In this document: in pieces, positions 27,693 to 36,799 of the stretch | How the letters are laid out: each line of letters starts with the position of its first letter | Position numbering within the stretch: the stretch's first letter is position 1 | Source of the DNA: Clostridia bacterium | Lineage (GTDB): Bacteria > Bacillota > Clostridia > Oscillospirales > Acutalibacteraceae | DNA length: 61,012 nt | Assembly: GCA_017439545.1 (NCBI GenBank) | Contig: JAFSIW010000072.1 | Coordinates: 1 to 61,012 of the forward strand | Direction: 5' to 3' | Position numbers and translations under genes: made by a program | Notes under the pieces: generated by a model | Told to the model about the DNA's origin: nothing | Databases searched by the model: none | The model's input: the letters and a program-made list of their open reading frames with translations, nothing else

Positions 27693-27990
27693 CCTCCTTT
27701 TTGGATAGAGAATCGTTGAGTTTGACCAAACGGTAAGTAAACCAGATCATAGGCAAGGTGATGCCCAATCCGCCGCCCACCAGCAGCCACAGCTTGTCCC
27801 ACGGGGTATAATCCCCCAGAAAAAACACCGCCACCAGAAAGCCCACCTGAATGATGCGCCGTGCCACGTCCGAAACGGCATAGTGACGGGGGTGGTGGAG
27901 CAGCATATAGCGGGAAATGGCGTAACAGATTGCTCCAATGCCCACGCCCACCAAAAACGACAGCAGGGCACCGACCCAATTGGCATTCAT
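27676..27990 (-). CDS. atpI: ATP synthase subunit I-like membrane protein
   Basis: A 104-residue protein with about four hydrophobic segments at the head of the ATP synthase operon, where subunit I (AtpI) genes stand. AtpI helps c-ring assembly in some species. Sequence conservation in this family is low, so position and topology carry the call. ATG at 27990 is preferred over GTG at 27999 and ATG at 27996, which are too close to AAGAAGG. The tail is charged (KKEDEQDG). Confidence 0.7.
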   Translation of the reverse strand: MNANWVGALLSFLVGVGIGAICYAISRYMLLHHPRHYAVSDVARRIIQVGFLVAVFFLGDYTPWDKLWLLVGGGLGITLPMIWFTYRLVKLNDSLSKKEDEQDG

Positions 27991-28017
27991 TCTCATCACC
28001 TTCTTTTCTAACTGTAT

Positions 28018-28046
28018 AGTATATCACGCTTCATCCGCTTTTGCAA
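28018..28046 (-). promoter_or_regulatory. Promoter of the ATP synthase operon
   Basis: Minus-strand TTGCAA (28041-28046) and TATACT (28018-28023) separated by 17 bases, about 28 bases before the atpI ATG. Confidence 0.65.
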
Positions 28047-28085
28047 GATGGCAAGGCAAATTGTTACAAAAAAATGCAGCATATG

Positions 28086-28160
28086 GGAGACACTTCGTAA
28101 AGAAGTGCTCTCCTATTTTTGCTGTAAAGAGAAAATGACACTTTCGGTTTGAAAGTGTCA
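28086..28160. other. Two hairpins in the 465-base gap upstream of atpI
   Basis: GGAGACACTTC pairs with GAAGTGCTCTCC with one bulge (28086-28113) and is followed by TATTTTT on the plus strand. TGACACTTTC pairs perfectly with GAAAGTGTCA (28136-28160). No gene is present from 27991 to 28455; the rest of the gap is the hairpin-array repeat. Confidence 0.55.
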
Positions 28161-28228
28161 TAGTGGGTTACATACTTTGAGAAAGTTTATATCTTCCGAG
28201 AAAACAATTTTTCTTTTTCGGTTGGTAA

Positions 28229-28436
28229 AGTTATATTGCAAACTGTCGTTTGCAGTGATATTTTTGCTCTGCGGCAAAAGTGATATTGAAACCTTGCGGT
28301 TTCAGTTGTATTATATTCGCCCTTAAAACTGCCCGAAGGGCAATATCACTATGCGTAGCATAATATAACTGCGAAGCAATATCACTCGCCGTAAGGCGAA
28401 TATAACTGAGGCGCACCTCCTTACGGAGTGCGCCTC
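28229..28436 (-). repeat. Hairpin-array repeat, copy 2 (3' of the phosphodiesterase gene)
   Basis: A 208-base element with the same layout as 19322-19523. Read on the minus strand it starts 20 bases after the phosphodiesterase stop with a strong hairpin (28408-28436, GAGGCGCAC arms). Short hairpins follow (CGCCTTACGGCG, GCTTCGC, ATGCTACGCAT, GCCCTTCGGGC, GAAACCGCAAGGTTTC and GCAAACGACAGTTTGC), joined by AGTTATATT or AGTGATATT on one side and AATATCACT or AATATAACT on the other. The outermost and second linker pairs are perfectly complementary. Confidence 0.8.
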
Positions 28437-28455
28437 ATACCGCGCTTCCTTGTTG

Positions 28456-29229
28456 TTATACTAAGGATCTGCCTTCCCATTCTCGGGGGATGGGCAGGTT
28501 CATCAGGGTGGCGATGGTGGGAGCAAGATCCAAAATGCTCACCCGCTCCAATGCTTTGCCCGGTGTGAATTCCTTGCCCACGAACATCATGGGAATGGTC
28601 ATATCTTCAGGAAGGTCGGTGCCGTGCATACGGTCGTGCCCCCCGTGGTCGGCGGTAATGAGCACGGTATACTCCTCGCCGCAGGCTTCGATCACCCGTT
28701 TTACGTTATCGATGGCCCAAGAAATGTAGTTGAGATAGGTGTCACTCATCCAACCCACGTCGTGACCGCCCTTTTCGTCGGTCTCTACCAGATACAAGAA
28801 CACAAAGTCGGGATGCACCTGATCAATATACGTCAGCGCCTGATCGGTAAGAATGGCATCGGAATGGTCAAAGGAATAGGCATTCCGATAGTTGGCAATT
28901 TGCAAACTACCGGGACGGGAAAGATCCCGAATGGGCTCCCAGCCGAAGAAGAAGCCGCAAATTCCCCCTGCGCGGGAGATCTGTTCACACAGCCCGTCAA
29001 CGGGGCGCACCTGCGGCATATACAGATTGGTGGTGGTACCGTGGCGTTCGGGAGTAACCGAATGGAACATAGACATATGGCAGGGCAAGGTCACCGAAGG
29101 GAACACGGTTTGGGCGTCCAGCGCAAAGGAGCCTATTTTCATCAGTTCCTCCACGTAGGGGTTGCCGCATTGCATGAACCCGTCGGGGCGCATGCCGTCA
29201 ATGGAAATGAGAATGACTTTGTTATTCAT
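28456..29229 (-). CDS. Alkaline phosphatase-superfamily nucleotide pyrophosphatase/phosphodiesterase
   Basis: A 257-residue cytoplasmic (no signal peptide) member of the type I phosphodiesterase/nucleotide pyrophosphatase family. Metal-site motifs are ISIDGMRPD at the N-terminus, the nucleophile region FPSVTLPCHMSMF with Thr, and ITADHGGHDRMHG near residue 190. It is shorter than the secreted members (about 400). Its start overlaps the folC stop by eight bases, so it is the last gene of the hom-lysC-valS-folC operon. The substrate is unknown. Confidence 0.82.
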   Translation of the reverse strand: MNNKVILISIDGMRPDGFMQCGNPYVEELMKIGSFALDAQTVFPSVTLPCHMSMFHSVTPERHGTTTNLYMPQVRPVDGLCEQISRAGGICGFFFGWEPIRDLSRPGSLQIANYRNAYSFDHSDAILTDQALTYIDQVHPDFVFLYLVETDEKGGHDVGWMSDTYLNYISWAIDNVKRVIEACGEEYTVLITADHGGHDRMHGTDLPEDMTIPMMFVGKEFTPGKALERVSILDLAPTIATLMNLPIPREWEGRSLV

Positions 29230-30487
29230 GGCTATCTTCTCCTTTTGGTTTGATCAGCGTTAAGATCTCGCCCGCCAAATACAACGAGCCGAATATCACC
29301 ACGGGACGGGTTTCGCCCCAAAGCGTGTTCAATAAATCTGCATCCACCTCGGCGGTGGCGGTTTCACAGTAAGGGGCAAAGATGTCCGCCACCTGTCGGG
29401 CGGGCAACGCCCTTGGATTATGGGGTGCAACACCAATCAGTTGACACAAATGTCCGCCCATCGCCCCCGCTAAATCGGCGGCGGCTTTATCACTCATCAC
29501 CCCGCATACCCCCACGGCTTTTTGGTCACCCAAAAAGGCGGTCAAGGTTTGCGAGAGAGCCTGCGCCCCCTGAGGATTATGGGCGCCGTCCAACAAAATC
29601 AAGGGGTGGGCTCGCAACACCTGACACCGCGCAGGATGCACCGCCGTGGCAAGCCCTTGCCTGATTGCCTGCTCGGTTACGGGCAAGCGGGCGGCTTTGA
29701 CCGTTTCGATGGCGGTGACTCCGTTATAGGGCTGATATCCGCCCCCAAGAGCCAAAGAATAGGTCTGCCCCCCATAGGCAAATCGGGTGGCGGCAGGCTT
29801 GATCTCCTTCACCGCAACGGCAGACGGGTTGGGCAAGATCACTTGGCTTTGTTGTTTGGCCGCTCGCTCCATGGCTACGGCAATGACTTGGGGTGGTTGA
29901 TCGGGAGAAAGCACCACAGGCACGTTTTGTTTGATAATGCCGCATTTTTCGGCGGCGATTTGCTCCAAGGTATCCCCCAACAGATCGGTATGGTCTAATC
30001 CCACCGACGTAATAGCGGTAACAAGGGGGTGCGTGACCACGTTGGTGGCATCCAATCTGCCGCCCAGTCCTGTTTCTAACACCACAACGTCGCAGGCTTG
30101 CTCATAAAACCAGCAAAATCCCACAGCCGTGATAAAGGCGAATTGAGAAAGTTCTTCGCCAATCTCATCAGTAACGGCTTTCACCTTGGTGGCAAGGCGG
30201 GCGTACTCTTCGGCGGGAATCAGTTCGCCGTTTATTTGGATTCGCTCATAAAAAGACACCAGATACGGAGAGGTGAACAACCCTACCTTGTAGCCTGCGG
30301 CTTGGTAAATTGCGGCGGTCATGGCGCACACCGAGCCTTTACCGTTGGTGCCTGCCACGTGAATGACCGACAAGTTTTCTTGGGGATTGCCCAATTTTTC
30401 CAGCACCGCCTGCAAGCAAGCAAGGCCCGGCGTTTTGCCGAGCCTTTTTAACGAATGGGTATAAGTTAATGCTTGCTGAATATTCAT
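29222..30487 (-). CDS. folC: Bifunctional folylpolyglutamate/dihydrofolate synthase
   Basis: A 421-residue Mur-ligase-family enzyme that adds glutamate to folates. The P-loop VAGTNGKGSVCAMT is at about residue 43, followed by GLFTSPYLVSFYERI. ETGLGGRLDATN and ILLDGAHNPQGA are family signatures. The start at 30487 (MNIQQALTY) is chosen because the longer frame lies inside valS. It begins four bases after the valS stop; valS-folC adjacency is common in Firmicutes. Confidence 0.94.
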   Translation of the reverse strand: MNIQQALTYTHSLKRLGKTPGLACLQAVLEKLGNPQENLSVIHVAGTNGKGSVCAMTAAIYQAAGYKVGLFTSPYLVSFYERIQINGELIPAEEYARLATKVKAVTDEIGEELSQFAFITAVGFCWFYEQACDVVVLETGLGGRLDATNVVTHPLVTAITSVGLDHTDLLGDTLEQIAAEKCGIIKQNVPVVLSPDQPPQVIAVAMERAAKQQSQVILPNPSAVAVKEIKPAATRFAYGGQTYSLALGGGYQPYNGVTAIETVKAARLPVTEQAIRQGLATAVHPARCQVLRAHPLILLDGAHNPQGAQALSQTLTAFLGDQKAVGVCGVMSDKAAADLAGAMGGHLCQLIGVAPHNPRALPARQVADIFAPYCETATAEVDADLLNTLWGETRPVVIFGSLYLAGEILTLIKPKGEDSHE

Positions 30488-30491
30488 AGGA

Positions 30492-33125
30492 CTACCGATT
30501 TTGCATAGAAGCAATGCTCTCGTCGATGAGTTTGATTTTTTCTTGCAATTTTTGGGCGGCTTCCCGTTGATTGTCAACGATGGGCTTGGGTGCTTTGCTG
30601 ACGAAGGCTTCGTTGTTCAGTTTTGCCATAACCCCCGAAAGCAGTTTTTCGGTTTGCTCTTTTTCTTTGGTAAGACGGGCAATTTCCGCTTCAAAGTCCA
30701 CCAACTGATCCATAGGAATGTACATGGTAGCGTCGGCGGTAACAATGGAAACCGCACCGGGCAGATCAAAACTTTCGCCCACGGTCACGCTGGAGGCAGA
30801 CGCCAATTTTTCAAAGAACACCCCACCGGTTTTAAAGGTATCGGCATATTTGGTGGCAACGTACACCGCCGCTTTTTTAGAGGGGGCTACGTTCATTTCG
30901 GCACGGCGATTACGCACGGCACGAATGCCATCCATGATCCGTTCAAACTCGGCGGCATCGGCGGCGAAGTTGAGGGCTTCATCATATACAGGCCAATCGG
31001 ATTTCATCACGGTTTCGCCTTCGTGAGGCAGGGTTTGCCAGATTTCTTCGGTAATGAAGGGCATAAAGGGATGCAGCAGTTTGAGGGTGTTGGACATCAC
31101 ATATACCAATACTGCCTTGGCATCCGCTTTGGCGGCGGCATCGTCCCCGTTGAGGCGAACCTTGGAAAGTTCAATGTACCAGTCGCACAGCACGTCCCAA
31201 ATAAAGTCGTACAGTTTGGCAACGGCGATACCCAGTTCGAATTTTTCCAGATTATCGGTCACTTCTTTTACCACGTCGTTATAACGGGTCAGAATCCACT
31301 TATCTTCCAAAGCAAGTGTTTCGGGCAAGTGGGGAGCGGCGACCTTTTCGTCCAGATTCATCAGCACGAAACGGGCGGCATTCCAGATCTTATTGGCAAA
31401 GTTACGGGAAGCTTCGGCCTTTTCGGGCATATACCGCATATCGTTGCCGGGGCTGTTACCGGTAGCCAAGGTAAAGCGCAAAGCGTCAGCGCCGTATTTG
31501 TCAATTTCTTCCAAGGGGTCAATGCCGTTGCCCAAGGATTTAGACATTTTACGACCTTGCGCATCCCGCACGATACCGTGCATCAGTACGGTATTGAAGG
31601 GCGGGGCTTGCATATTTTCAATTCCCGAGAAGATCATACGGGCAACCCAGAAGAAGATGATATCATAACCGGTTACCAAGGTGTTGGTGGGATAGAAATA
31701 TTTCAAATCTTTGGTTTCGTCGGGCCAACCCAAGGTAGAGAAGGGCCACAAAGCAGAGGAAAACCAAGTATCCAAGGTATCTTCGTCTTGACGGATATGG
31801 GCACTGCCGCATTTGGGGCAGACGGTGACGCTGTCTTCTTTGGTAACTACGATCTCGCCGCAATCGTCGCAATACCATACCGGCAGACGGTGACCCCACC
31901 ACAATTGACGGGAGATACACCAGTCGCGAATGTTTTCCATCCAGTTGTAATAGGTCTTTTCAAACCGTTCGGGAATAATGCGGATCTCCTTGTTGCGAAC
32001 CGCTTCAATGGCGGGCTTTGCCAAGGGTTCCATTTTCACAAACCATTGGTAAGAAACCCAAGGTTCTACGGTAGTGTGGCAACGGTAGCATTCCCCAACG
32101 TTGTGTTTATGGGGTTCCACTTCCAGCAGGAAGCCGCCTGCTTTCAGGTCTTCTACCACCGCTTTACGGGCTTCAAACCGTTCCATACCGCAATATTTGC
32201 CGCCGTTTTCGTTAACAACCGCACCTTCATCAAAAATATTGATGACAGGCAGGTTATGGCGCAGACCCACTTCAAAGTCGTTGGGGTCGTGAGCAGGGGT
32301 GATCTTCACCGCGCCGGTACCGAATTCGGGATCAACGTAGGTGTCGGCAACGATGGGAATCTCACGATTCATCAAGGGAAGCATCAAGGTCTTGCCCACC
32401 AGATCTTTGTACCGTTCGTCATCGGGATGCACTGCCACGGCAGTGTCCCCCATCATGGTTTCGGGACGGGTGGTGGCAAGTTCAATATAACCGCTGCCGT
32501 CGGTAAGGGGATACCGCAAGTGCCAGAAAAAGCTGTCTTGCTCGGTGTATTCTACCTCGGCATCGGAAATGGAGGTCTTACAATGGGGGCACCAGTTAAT
32601 GATGCGCTCGCCACGGTAAATCAGACCCTTTTCATACAAACGGGTAAATACTTCTTTTACGGCTTTGGAGCAACCTTCATCCATAGTAAACCGTTCCCGT
32701 TGCCAGTCGCAAGAAGAACCCAATTTACGAAGTTGGGTGGTAATGCGGTTGCCGTAGGTTTCTTTCCATTGCCAGGCACGTTCCAAAAATCCGTCACGTC
32801 CCAGATCTTCTTTGGTGATGCCTTCTTCCGCCATAGCGGCAACGATCTTGGCTTCGGTGGCAATAGAAGCGTGGTCGGTACCGGGCAGCCACAAGGCGCA
32901 ATACCCCTGCATTCTGCGGAAGCGAATGAGGATATCCTGCAAGGTATTATCCAGCGCGTGACCCATATGGAGTTGCCCCGTAATGTTGGGAGGGGGCATT
33001 ACAATGGTATAGGGCTTTTTGCTCTCGTCTGCCTCCATATGAAAATAGCCGTTTTCTTCCCAAAATTTGTAAAGGCGTTCCTCTACCGATTTGGGATCAT
33101 AAATTTTATCCAGCTGTTTGCTCAT
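30492..33125 (-). CDS. valS: Valyl-tRNA synthetase
   Basis: An 877-residue class Ia synthetase. The HIGH motif appears as HMGH in [17 protein letters not shown], and KMSKS as [10 protein letters not shown] near residue 530. A zinc-binding pair (CDDC and CPKC) is present near residue 420. The C-terminal coiled coil ([16 protein letters not shown]) is typical. It lies inside an operon 13 bases after a methyltransferase gene, so no own T-box leader is expected or seen. Large open frames on the opposite strand over this gene are shadows. Confidence 0.98.
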   Translation of the reverse strand: MSKQLDKIYDPKSVEERLYKFWEENGYFHMEADESKKPYTIVMPPPNITGQLHMGHALDNTLQDILIRFRRMQGYCALWLPGTDHASIATEAKIVAAMAEEGITKEDLGRDGFLERAWQWKETYGNRITTQLRKLGSSCDWQRERFTMDEGCSKAVKEVFTRLYEKGLIYRGERIINWCPHCKTSISDAEVEYTEQDSFFWHLRYPLTDGSGYIELATTRPETMMGDTAVAVHPDDERYKDLVGKTLMLPLMNREIPIVADTYVDPEFGTGAVKITPAHDPNDFEVGLRHNLPVINIFDEGAVVNENGGKYCGMERFEARKAVVEDLKAGGFLLEVEPHKHNVGECYRCHTTVEPWVSYQWFVKMEPLAKPAIEAVRNKEIRIIPERFEKTYYNWMENIRDWCISRQLWWGHRLPVWYCDDCGEIVVTKEDSVTVCPKCGSAHIRQDEDTLDTWFSSALWPFSTLGWPDETKDLKYFYPTNTLVTGYDIIFFWVARMIFSGIENMQAPPFNTVLMHGIVRDAQGRKMSKSLGNGIDPLEEIDKYGADALRFTLATGNSPGNDMRYMPEKAEASRNFANKIWNAARFVLMNLDEKVAAPHLPETLALEDKWILTRYNDVVKEVTDNLEKFELGIAVAKLYDFIWDVLCDWYIELSKVRLNGDDAAAKADAKAVLVYVMSNTLKLLHPFMPFITEEIWQTLPHEGETVMKSDWPVYDEALNFAADAAEFERIMDGIRAVRNRRAEMNVAPSKKAAVYVATKYADTFKTGGVFFEKLASASSVTVGESFDLPGAVSIVTADATMYIPMDQLVDFEAEIARLTKEKEQTEKLLSGVMAKLNNEAFVSKAPKPIVDNQREAAQKLQEKIKLIDESIASMQNR

Positions 33126-33138
33126 TTTTTTCAGTCCT

Positions 33139-33870
33139 TTATTGTTTCTTCATCACATAAATCAACCGTTGACTGTCGTCTTTCGGTTGATCAAAGGTCA
33201 AATCATCATACACCGCAACCAAGGTGAATGTACCACGGGCGGCAGTTGCGATCTCCTGCGTGGTATACGCCCGCTCGCAGATATGCTCGGTGGAACGTGC
33301 ATAGCCGTTCCCCTTAGGGACAAACAGATCCACCGTCATTCGGGTGGTCAGAGCCTCCGTTTGATTTTGCCACACACAGTACACGTCGGGGGTATCGTAC
33401 ACAAAGGTATTGTTGCCCAGCACCTGCTGATGCTTATAGGGAGTGTTGGCATCAAACACCAGCAACCCGTCGGGATCCAAAAAGAAATACAACCGTTCAA
33501 AAAAGCGGCGCAGATCTCCGTCCCCCGTCAAATGGTTTACACAATCATAGGTAGAAACCGCACCGTTGGACGTGCCGTACAGATCCAACTCCCGCAGGTC
33601 TTGACAAACCCACAAAATACCGCTGTCGGGCGGCGTTTCGGTCATAGCAATGCTCAACATTTCAGCCGATACGTCCACCCCGATCATATCCACACCCTTG
33701 TCTACCAGCAAACGGGTCATCCGCCCGCTGCCGCAGCCAAGGTCAATGAGGCTGTCGGGCGTCATGTTATGCCGTGCGAACACCTGCAGTAAGTAATCCC
33801 CACGCTCTTCATAATCCACCCGACCCATCAAACGGTCGTAATAGGTTGCAAAATTACCGTAACCGCTCAT
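33139..33870 (-). CDS. Class I SAM-dependent methyltransferase
   Basis: A 243-residue protein with a standard SAM-binding motif I ([15 protein letters not shown] near residue 40) and motif II region ([11 protein letters not shown]). The N-terminal [12 protein letters not shown] is common in UbiE-like methyltransferases of Firmicutes. The substrate cannot be told from sequence. It overlaps the YerC-like gene by four bases and precedes valS, suggesting a role tied to translation or tRNA, though that is weak inference. Confidence 0.82.
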   Translation of the reverse strand: MSGYGNFATYYDRLMGRVDYEERGDYLLQVFARHNMTPDSLIDLGCGSGRMTRLLVDKGVDMIGVDVSAEMLSIAMTETPPDSGILWVCQDLRELDLYGTSNGAVSTYDCVNHLTGDGDLRRFFERLYFFLDPDGLLVFDANTPYKHQQVLGNNTFVYDTPDVYCVWQNQTEALTTRMTVDLFVPKGNGYARSTEHICERAYTTQEIATAARGTFTLVAVYDDLTFDQPKDDSQRLIYVMKKQ

Positions 33871-34157
33871 TGGTCATTCAGACGGGAAAGCACCATATCG
33901 TATCCGTCGTTGCCGTAGGCAAGGGAGCGATTGACGCGGCTGATGGTGGCAGTGGAAGCCCCTGTGGCTTTCACAATGTCGCTGTACACCTTTTTTTCTT
34001 TCAGCATGACCGCAACCTGATACCGTTGGGACATCGCCCGCAGTTCCTGCACGGTGCAAAGGTCGCCAAAGAAATCGGCGCATTCTTCTACGGTTTCTAA
34101 GGTCAAAATGGCACGAAACAACTCTTCGGCCGAGGAGATTTTCATTTTGTCATCCAT
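33867..34157 (-). CDS. YerC/YecD-family TrpR-like regulator
   Basis: A 96-residue protein of the TrpR/YerC/YecD family. The helix-turn-helix is VYSDIVKATGASTATISRVNRSLAYG, and the family signature FFGDLCTVQELRAMSQRYQVA precedes it. Members are small DNA-binding proteins of unsettled function. It follows lysC by 20 bases and overlaps the methyltransferase gene. It might regulate the amino-acid operon it lies in. Confidence 0.88.
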   Translation of the reverse strand: MDDKMKISSAEELFRAILTLETVEECADFFGDLCTVQELRAMSQRYQVAVMLKEKKVYSDIVKATGASTATISRVNRSLAYGNDGYDMVLSRLNDQ

Positions 34158-34177
34158 TTTGTGCCACGTTCCTTTAC

Positions 34178-35386
34178 TTATTTATCAAAAAAACTGTCGT
34201 GAACGGCTTGCACCGCACGGTCGGCATCCTTTTTGTCGATGAGCACCGAAATTTTGATTTCGCTGGTGGCGATCATCTGAATGTTGATGTTGTTAGCAAA
34301 CAGAGCCTCAAACATCTGGCTGGCAACGCCGGGGTGAGATTCCATCCCTGCGCCAACAATAGACACCTTGGCAACGTCGGTATCAACCTTTACTTCCAGC
34401 GCGGTTTGCAGGCATTCCACGTCTTTCAAGGCTTCTACTACTTCGTCTTTTTGGTCGGCAGAAACGGTGAATACAATATCCTTGCTGCCGTCACGACCGA
34501 TGGATTGCAAAATAATATCTACGTTGATCTTGGCTTGGGACAAAACCGAGAAGATCTTATAAGCCATGCCGGGAACGTCGGCAATACCGACGATAGTTAC
34601 ACGTGCTACGTTATTGTCTTTGGCTACGCCGCGAATTAACATTTTTTCCATAGTGTTTGCTACCTCCTTAACCTTGGTGCCGGGCACCCGCTCTAAACTG
34701 GAACATACTTCCATGTTTACGTTGTATTTTTTGGCCATTTCTACCGAACGATTGTGAAGCACTTGGGCACCCAAGGTGGCAAGTTCCAGCATTTCGTCGT
34801 AGGTGATCACATCTAATTTCTTTGCGCCGGTTACTTTACGGGGATCGGCGGTGTACACCCCGTCCACGTCGGTAAAGATCTGGCACAGATCGGCCTTCAG
34901 GGTGGCGGCGATGGCAACGGCGGTGGTATCCGATCCGCCACGGCCCAGGGTGGTGATATCGTCGTATTTATTGATGCCCTGGAAGCCTGCCACGATAATA
35001 ATGTTGCGGCGGGACAGTTCCATATTCAACCGCTCGGTATCGATCTTTTTGATGCGGGCGTTGCCGTAGTTGGAATCGGTTTGCATACCGATCTGCCAAC
35101 CAAGCAGCGAAATAGCGGGCAAGCCCATCGCCTTAATGGCCATGGTAAGCAACGAGGCGGACATCTGTTCCCCTGCGGTCATCAGCATATCCAACTCCCG
35201 CTTGGAAGCGCGGGGATTGATCTCGGCCGCTTTTTCGATCAGATCGTCGGTGGTGTCGCCCTGAGCGGAAACCACAACCACCACATCATTGCCTGCACGG
35301 TAGGTGTCGGCAATAATGGAGGCTACGTTGCGTACCCGCTCGGCATTGGCTACCGAACTGCCGCCGAATTTTTGAACAACTAACAT
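34178..35386 (-). CDS. lysC: Aspartate kinase
   Basis: A 402-residue monofunctional aspartokinase, the first step of the lysine, threonine and methionine pathway. The N-terminal motif QKFGGSSVANAERV and LGRGGSDTTAVAIAA mark the kinase domain. Two ACT domains follow from about residue 260 and give feedback control (VGIADVPGMAYKIFSVL, VGAGMESHPGVASQMFEAL). It lies 17 bases after homoserine dehydrogenase and has a GGAGG site. Confidence 0.96.
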   Translation of the reverse strand: MLVVQKFGGSSVANAERVRNVASIIADTYRAGNDVVVVVSAQGDTTDDLIEKAAEINPRASKRELDMLMTAGEQMSASLLTMAIKAMGLPAISLLGWQIGMQTDSNYGNARIKKIDTERLNMELSRRNIIIVAGFQGINKYDDITTLGRGGSDTTAVAIAATLKADLCQIFTDVDGVYTADPRKVTGAKKLDVITYDEMLELATLGAQVLHNRSVEMAKKYNVNMEVCSSLERVPGTKVKEVANTMEKMLIRGVAKDNNVARVTIVGIADVPGMAYKIFSVLSQAKINVDIILQSIGRDGSKDIVFTVSADQKDEVVEALKDVECLQTALEVKVDTDVAKVSIVGAGMESHPGVASQMFEALFANNINIQMIATSEIKISVLIDKKDADRAVQAVHDSFFDK

Positions 35387-35403
35387 GAGTTCATTCCTCC
35401 AGA

Positions 35404-36642
35404 CTATTCACAAACCCAGAATACGTTAATGGGTTCGATTTGCATACTTAATGATTTGAGTTTTTCTTCCATTTCCCCAACGGGGGCTTTGGGAATTACA
35501 AAAGCGATCTCGTGAGCGGGAGCATCGGCATAATCCAAGGCTTCCACACAGCCGAACACTTGATTTACCTCATCATAAGCGGTTTCAATGTTGGCGGCTT
35601 TGGCGTGTACGTAGACTGCCATTTGTTCGCTCTTATAATCGTCCACGTAATCGGGCGCGCCGTCTTCCCAGAAAATGGCTTTGCGGGCTTCCTTATGCCG
35701 CGCGCAGTCGATCATATCGGCAACCACGGCGCTGGCGGTGGGCAGTTTGCCTGCGCCTTTGCCGTAGAACATCACGTCACCGGTGGCGTCCCCCCGTACC
35801 ATAATGGCATTGAACACGTCGTCTACCATAGACAGCGGGCTCTCCTTAGAAACCAGCATAGGGCTGACGGTGCATTGCACCTTACCGTTTTCTTGCATAC
35901 GGGTGCGGCCGATGAGCTTGATCACGCTGCCGTGTACCTTGGCAAAGGCTACGTCGGTTTCGGTGATCTTGGTAATACCCTCGGTGCGCACCTGCGCGGG
36001 ATACACGTGTTTGCCATAAGCAATGGATGCCAGAATACAGATCTTGCGGCAAGCGTCGTGACCGTCCACGTCGGCAGAGGGATTGCGCTCGGCATAGCCC
36101 AATTGTTGCGCCAAAGCCAGCGCATCGTCAAAGGCCATTCCCTCTTTAATCATTTTAGTCATAATAAAGTTGGTGGTTCCGTTTAAAATACCTAAAATTT
36201 CGGTAATGGTATTGGCCGCCAGACATTGGTGAATGGGGCGGATAATGGGAATCCCCCCGCCAACGCTTGCTTCAAACATATAATTTACGTTGTGCTCCTT
36301 GGCAAGCGCCAACAACTCTGCGCCCTTGGCGGCAACCAATTCTTTATTGGAGGTGACCACGCTTTTGCCTGCCATCAGCAGTTGCTTGGTGTAATCGTAG
36401 GCGGGTTTGAGTCCCCCCATCACCTCGGCCACCACCGTGACCTCGGGGTCACTGAGAATATCGTTAAAATCAGTAGTAAATTTGTCGCTGTAAGCAAGTC
36501 CCGGGAATTCCCGCAGGTCAAGAACGTGTTTCAGTTCCAAAGATTCCCCTGCTCTCGCTTCGATACTGTCCCGATTCATATAAAACAGTTCCACAACACC
36601 GGAGCCTACAACCCCGTGTCCCATCACTGCCAATCCTTGCAT
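35404..36642 (-). CDS. hom: Homoserine dehydrogenase
   Basis: A 412-residue NAD(P)-dependent homoserine dehydrogenase with a C-terminal ACT domain. The N-terminal motif is VMGHGVVGSGVVEL, and the active-site region GILNGTTNFIMTKMIKEGMAFDDAL is intact. The start at 36642 (MQGLAVMG) is chosen because AGGAAGG lies nine bases upstream; ATG at 36651 touches that site. It is the first gene of a seven-gene operon that continues with lysC; thrB and thrC are not in the window. Confidence 0.95.
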   Translation of the reverse strand: MQGLAVMGHGVVGSGVVELFYMNRDSIEARAGESLELKHVLDLREFPGLAYSDKFTTDFNDILSDPEVTVVAEVMGGLKPAYDYTKQLLMAGKSVVTSNKELVAAKGAELLALAKEHNVNYMFEASVGGGIPIIRPIHQCLAANTITEILGILNGTTNFIMTKMIKEGMAFDDALALAQQLGYAERNPSADVDGHDACRKICILASIAYGKHVYPAQVRTEGITKITETDVAFAKVHGSVIKLIGRTRMQENGKVQCTVSPMLVSKESPLSMVDDVFNAIMVRGDATGDVMFYGKGAGKLPTASAVVADMIDCARHKEARKAIFWEDGAPDYVDDYKSEQMAVYVHAKAANIETAYDEVNQVFGCVEALDYADAPAHEIAFVIPKAPVGEMEEKLKSLSMQIEPINVFWVCE

Positions 36643-36682
36643 TTTTGTCATCCTTCCTGTTGGTAGAATCGTATACGGGAAC

Positions 36683-36711
36683 ATTATACAACACTTTCAC
36701 ACTTTAATCAA
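36683..36711 (-). promoter_or_regulatory. Promoter of the hom-lysC-valS-folC operon
   Basis: Minus-strand TTGATT (36706-36711), 17-base spacer, then TATAAT (36683-36688), about 40 bases before the hom start. Confidence 0.7.
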
Positions 36712-36754
36712 GTAAAATTTCACGCTTTTAAGCGGTAAATTTTTGACCGATTGC

Positions 36755-36790
36755 ACAAAAAAAGCGGGAGGCTGACAAGCAAAGCCTCCC
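36755..36790 (-). terminator. Terminator of the 5'-nucleotidase unit
   Basis: On the minus strand GGGAGGCT (36783-36790) pairs with AGCCTCCC (36766-36773) and is followed by GCTTTTTTT. Confidence 0.88.
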
Positions 36791-36799
36791 ACGGATTTT

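Noticed and set aside
33126-33138. T-box leader upstream of valS
   Set aside because: Only 13 bases separate valS from the preceding gene; it is an internal cistron.
30501-33227. A 908-codon open frame on the plus strand opposite valS
   Set aside because: It mirrors valS codon by codon on the other strand, has no ribosome site and no recognisable domain. The same holds for long antisense frames at 464-1477, 6206-7747, 53605-55269 and 55309-56298.
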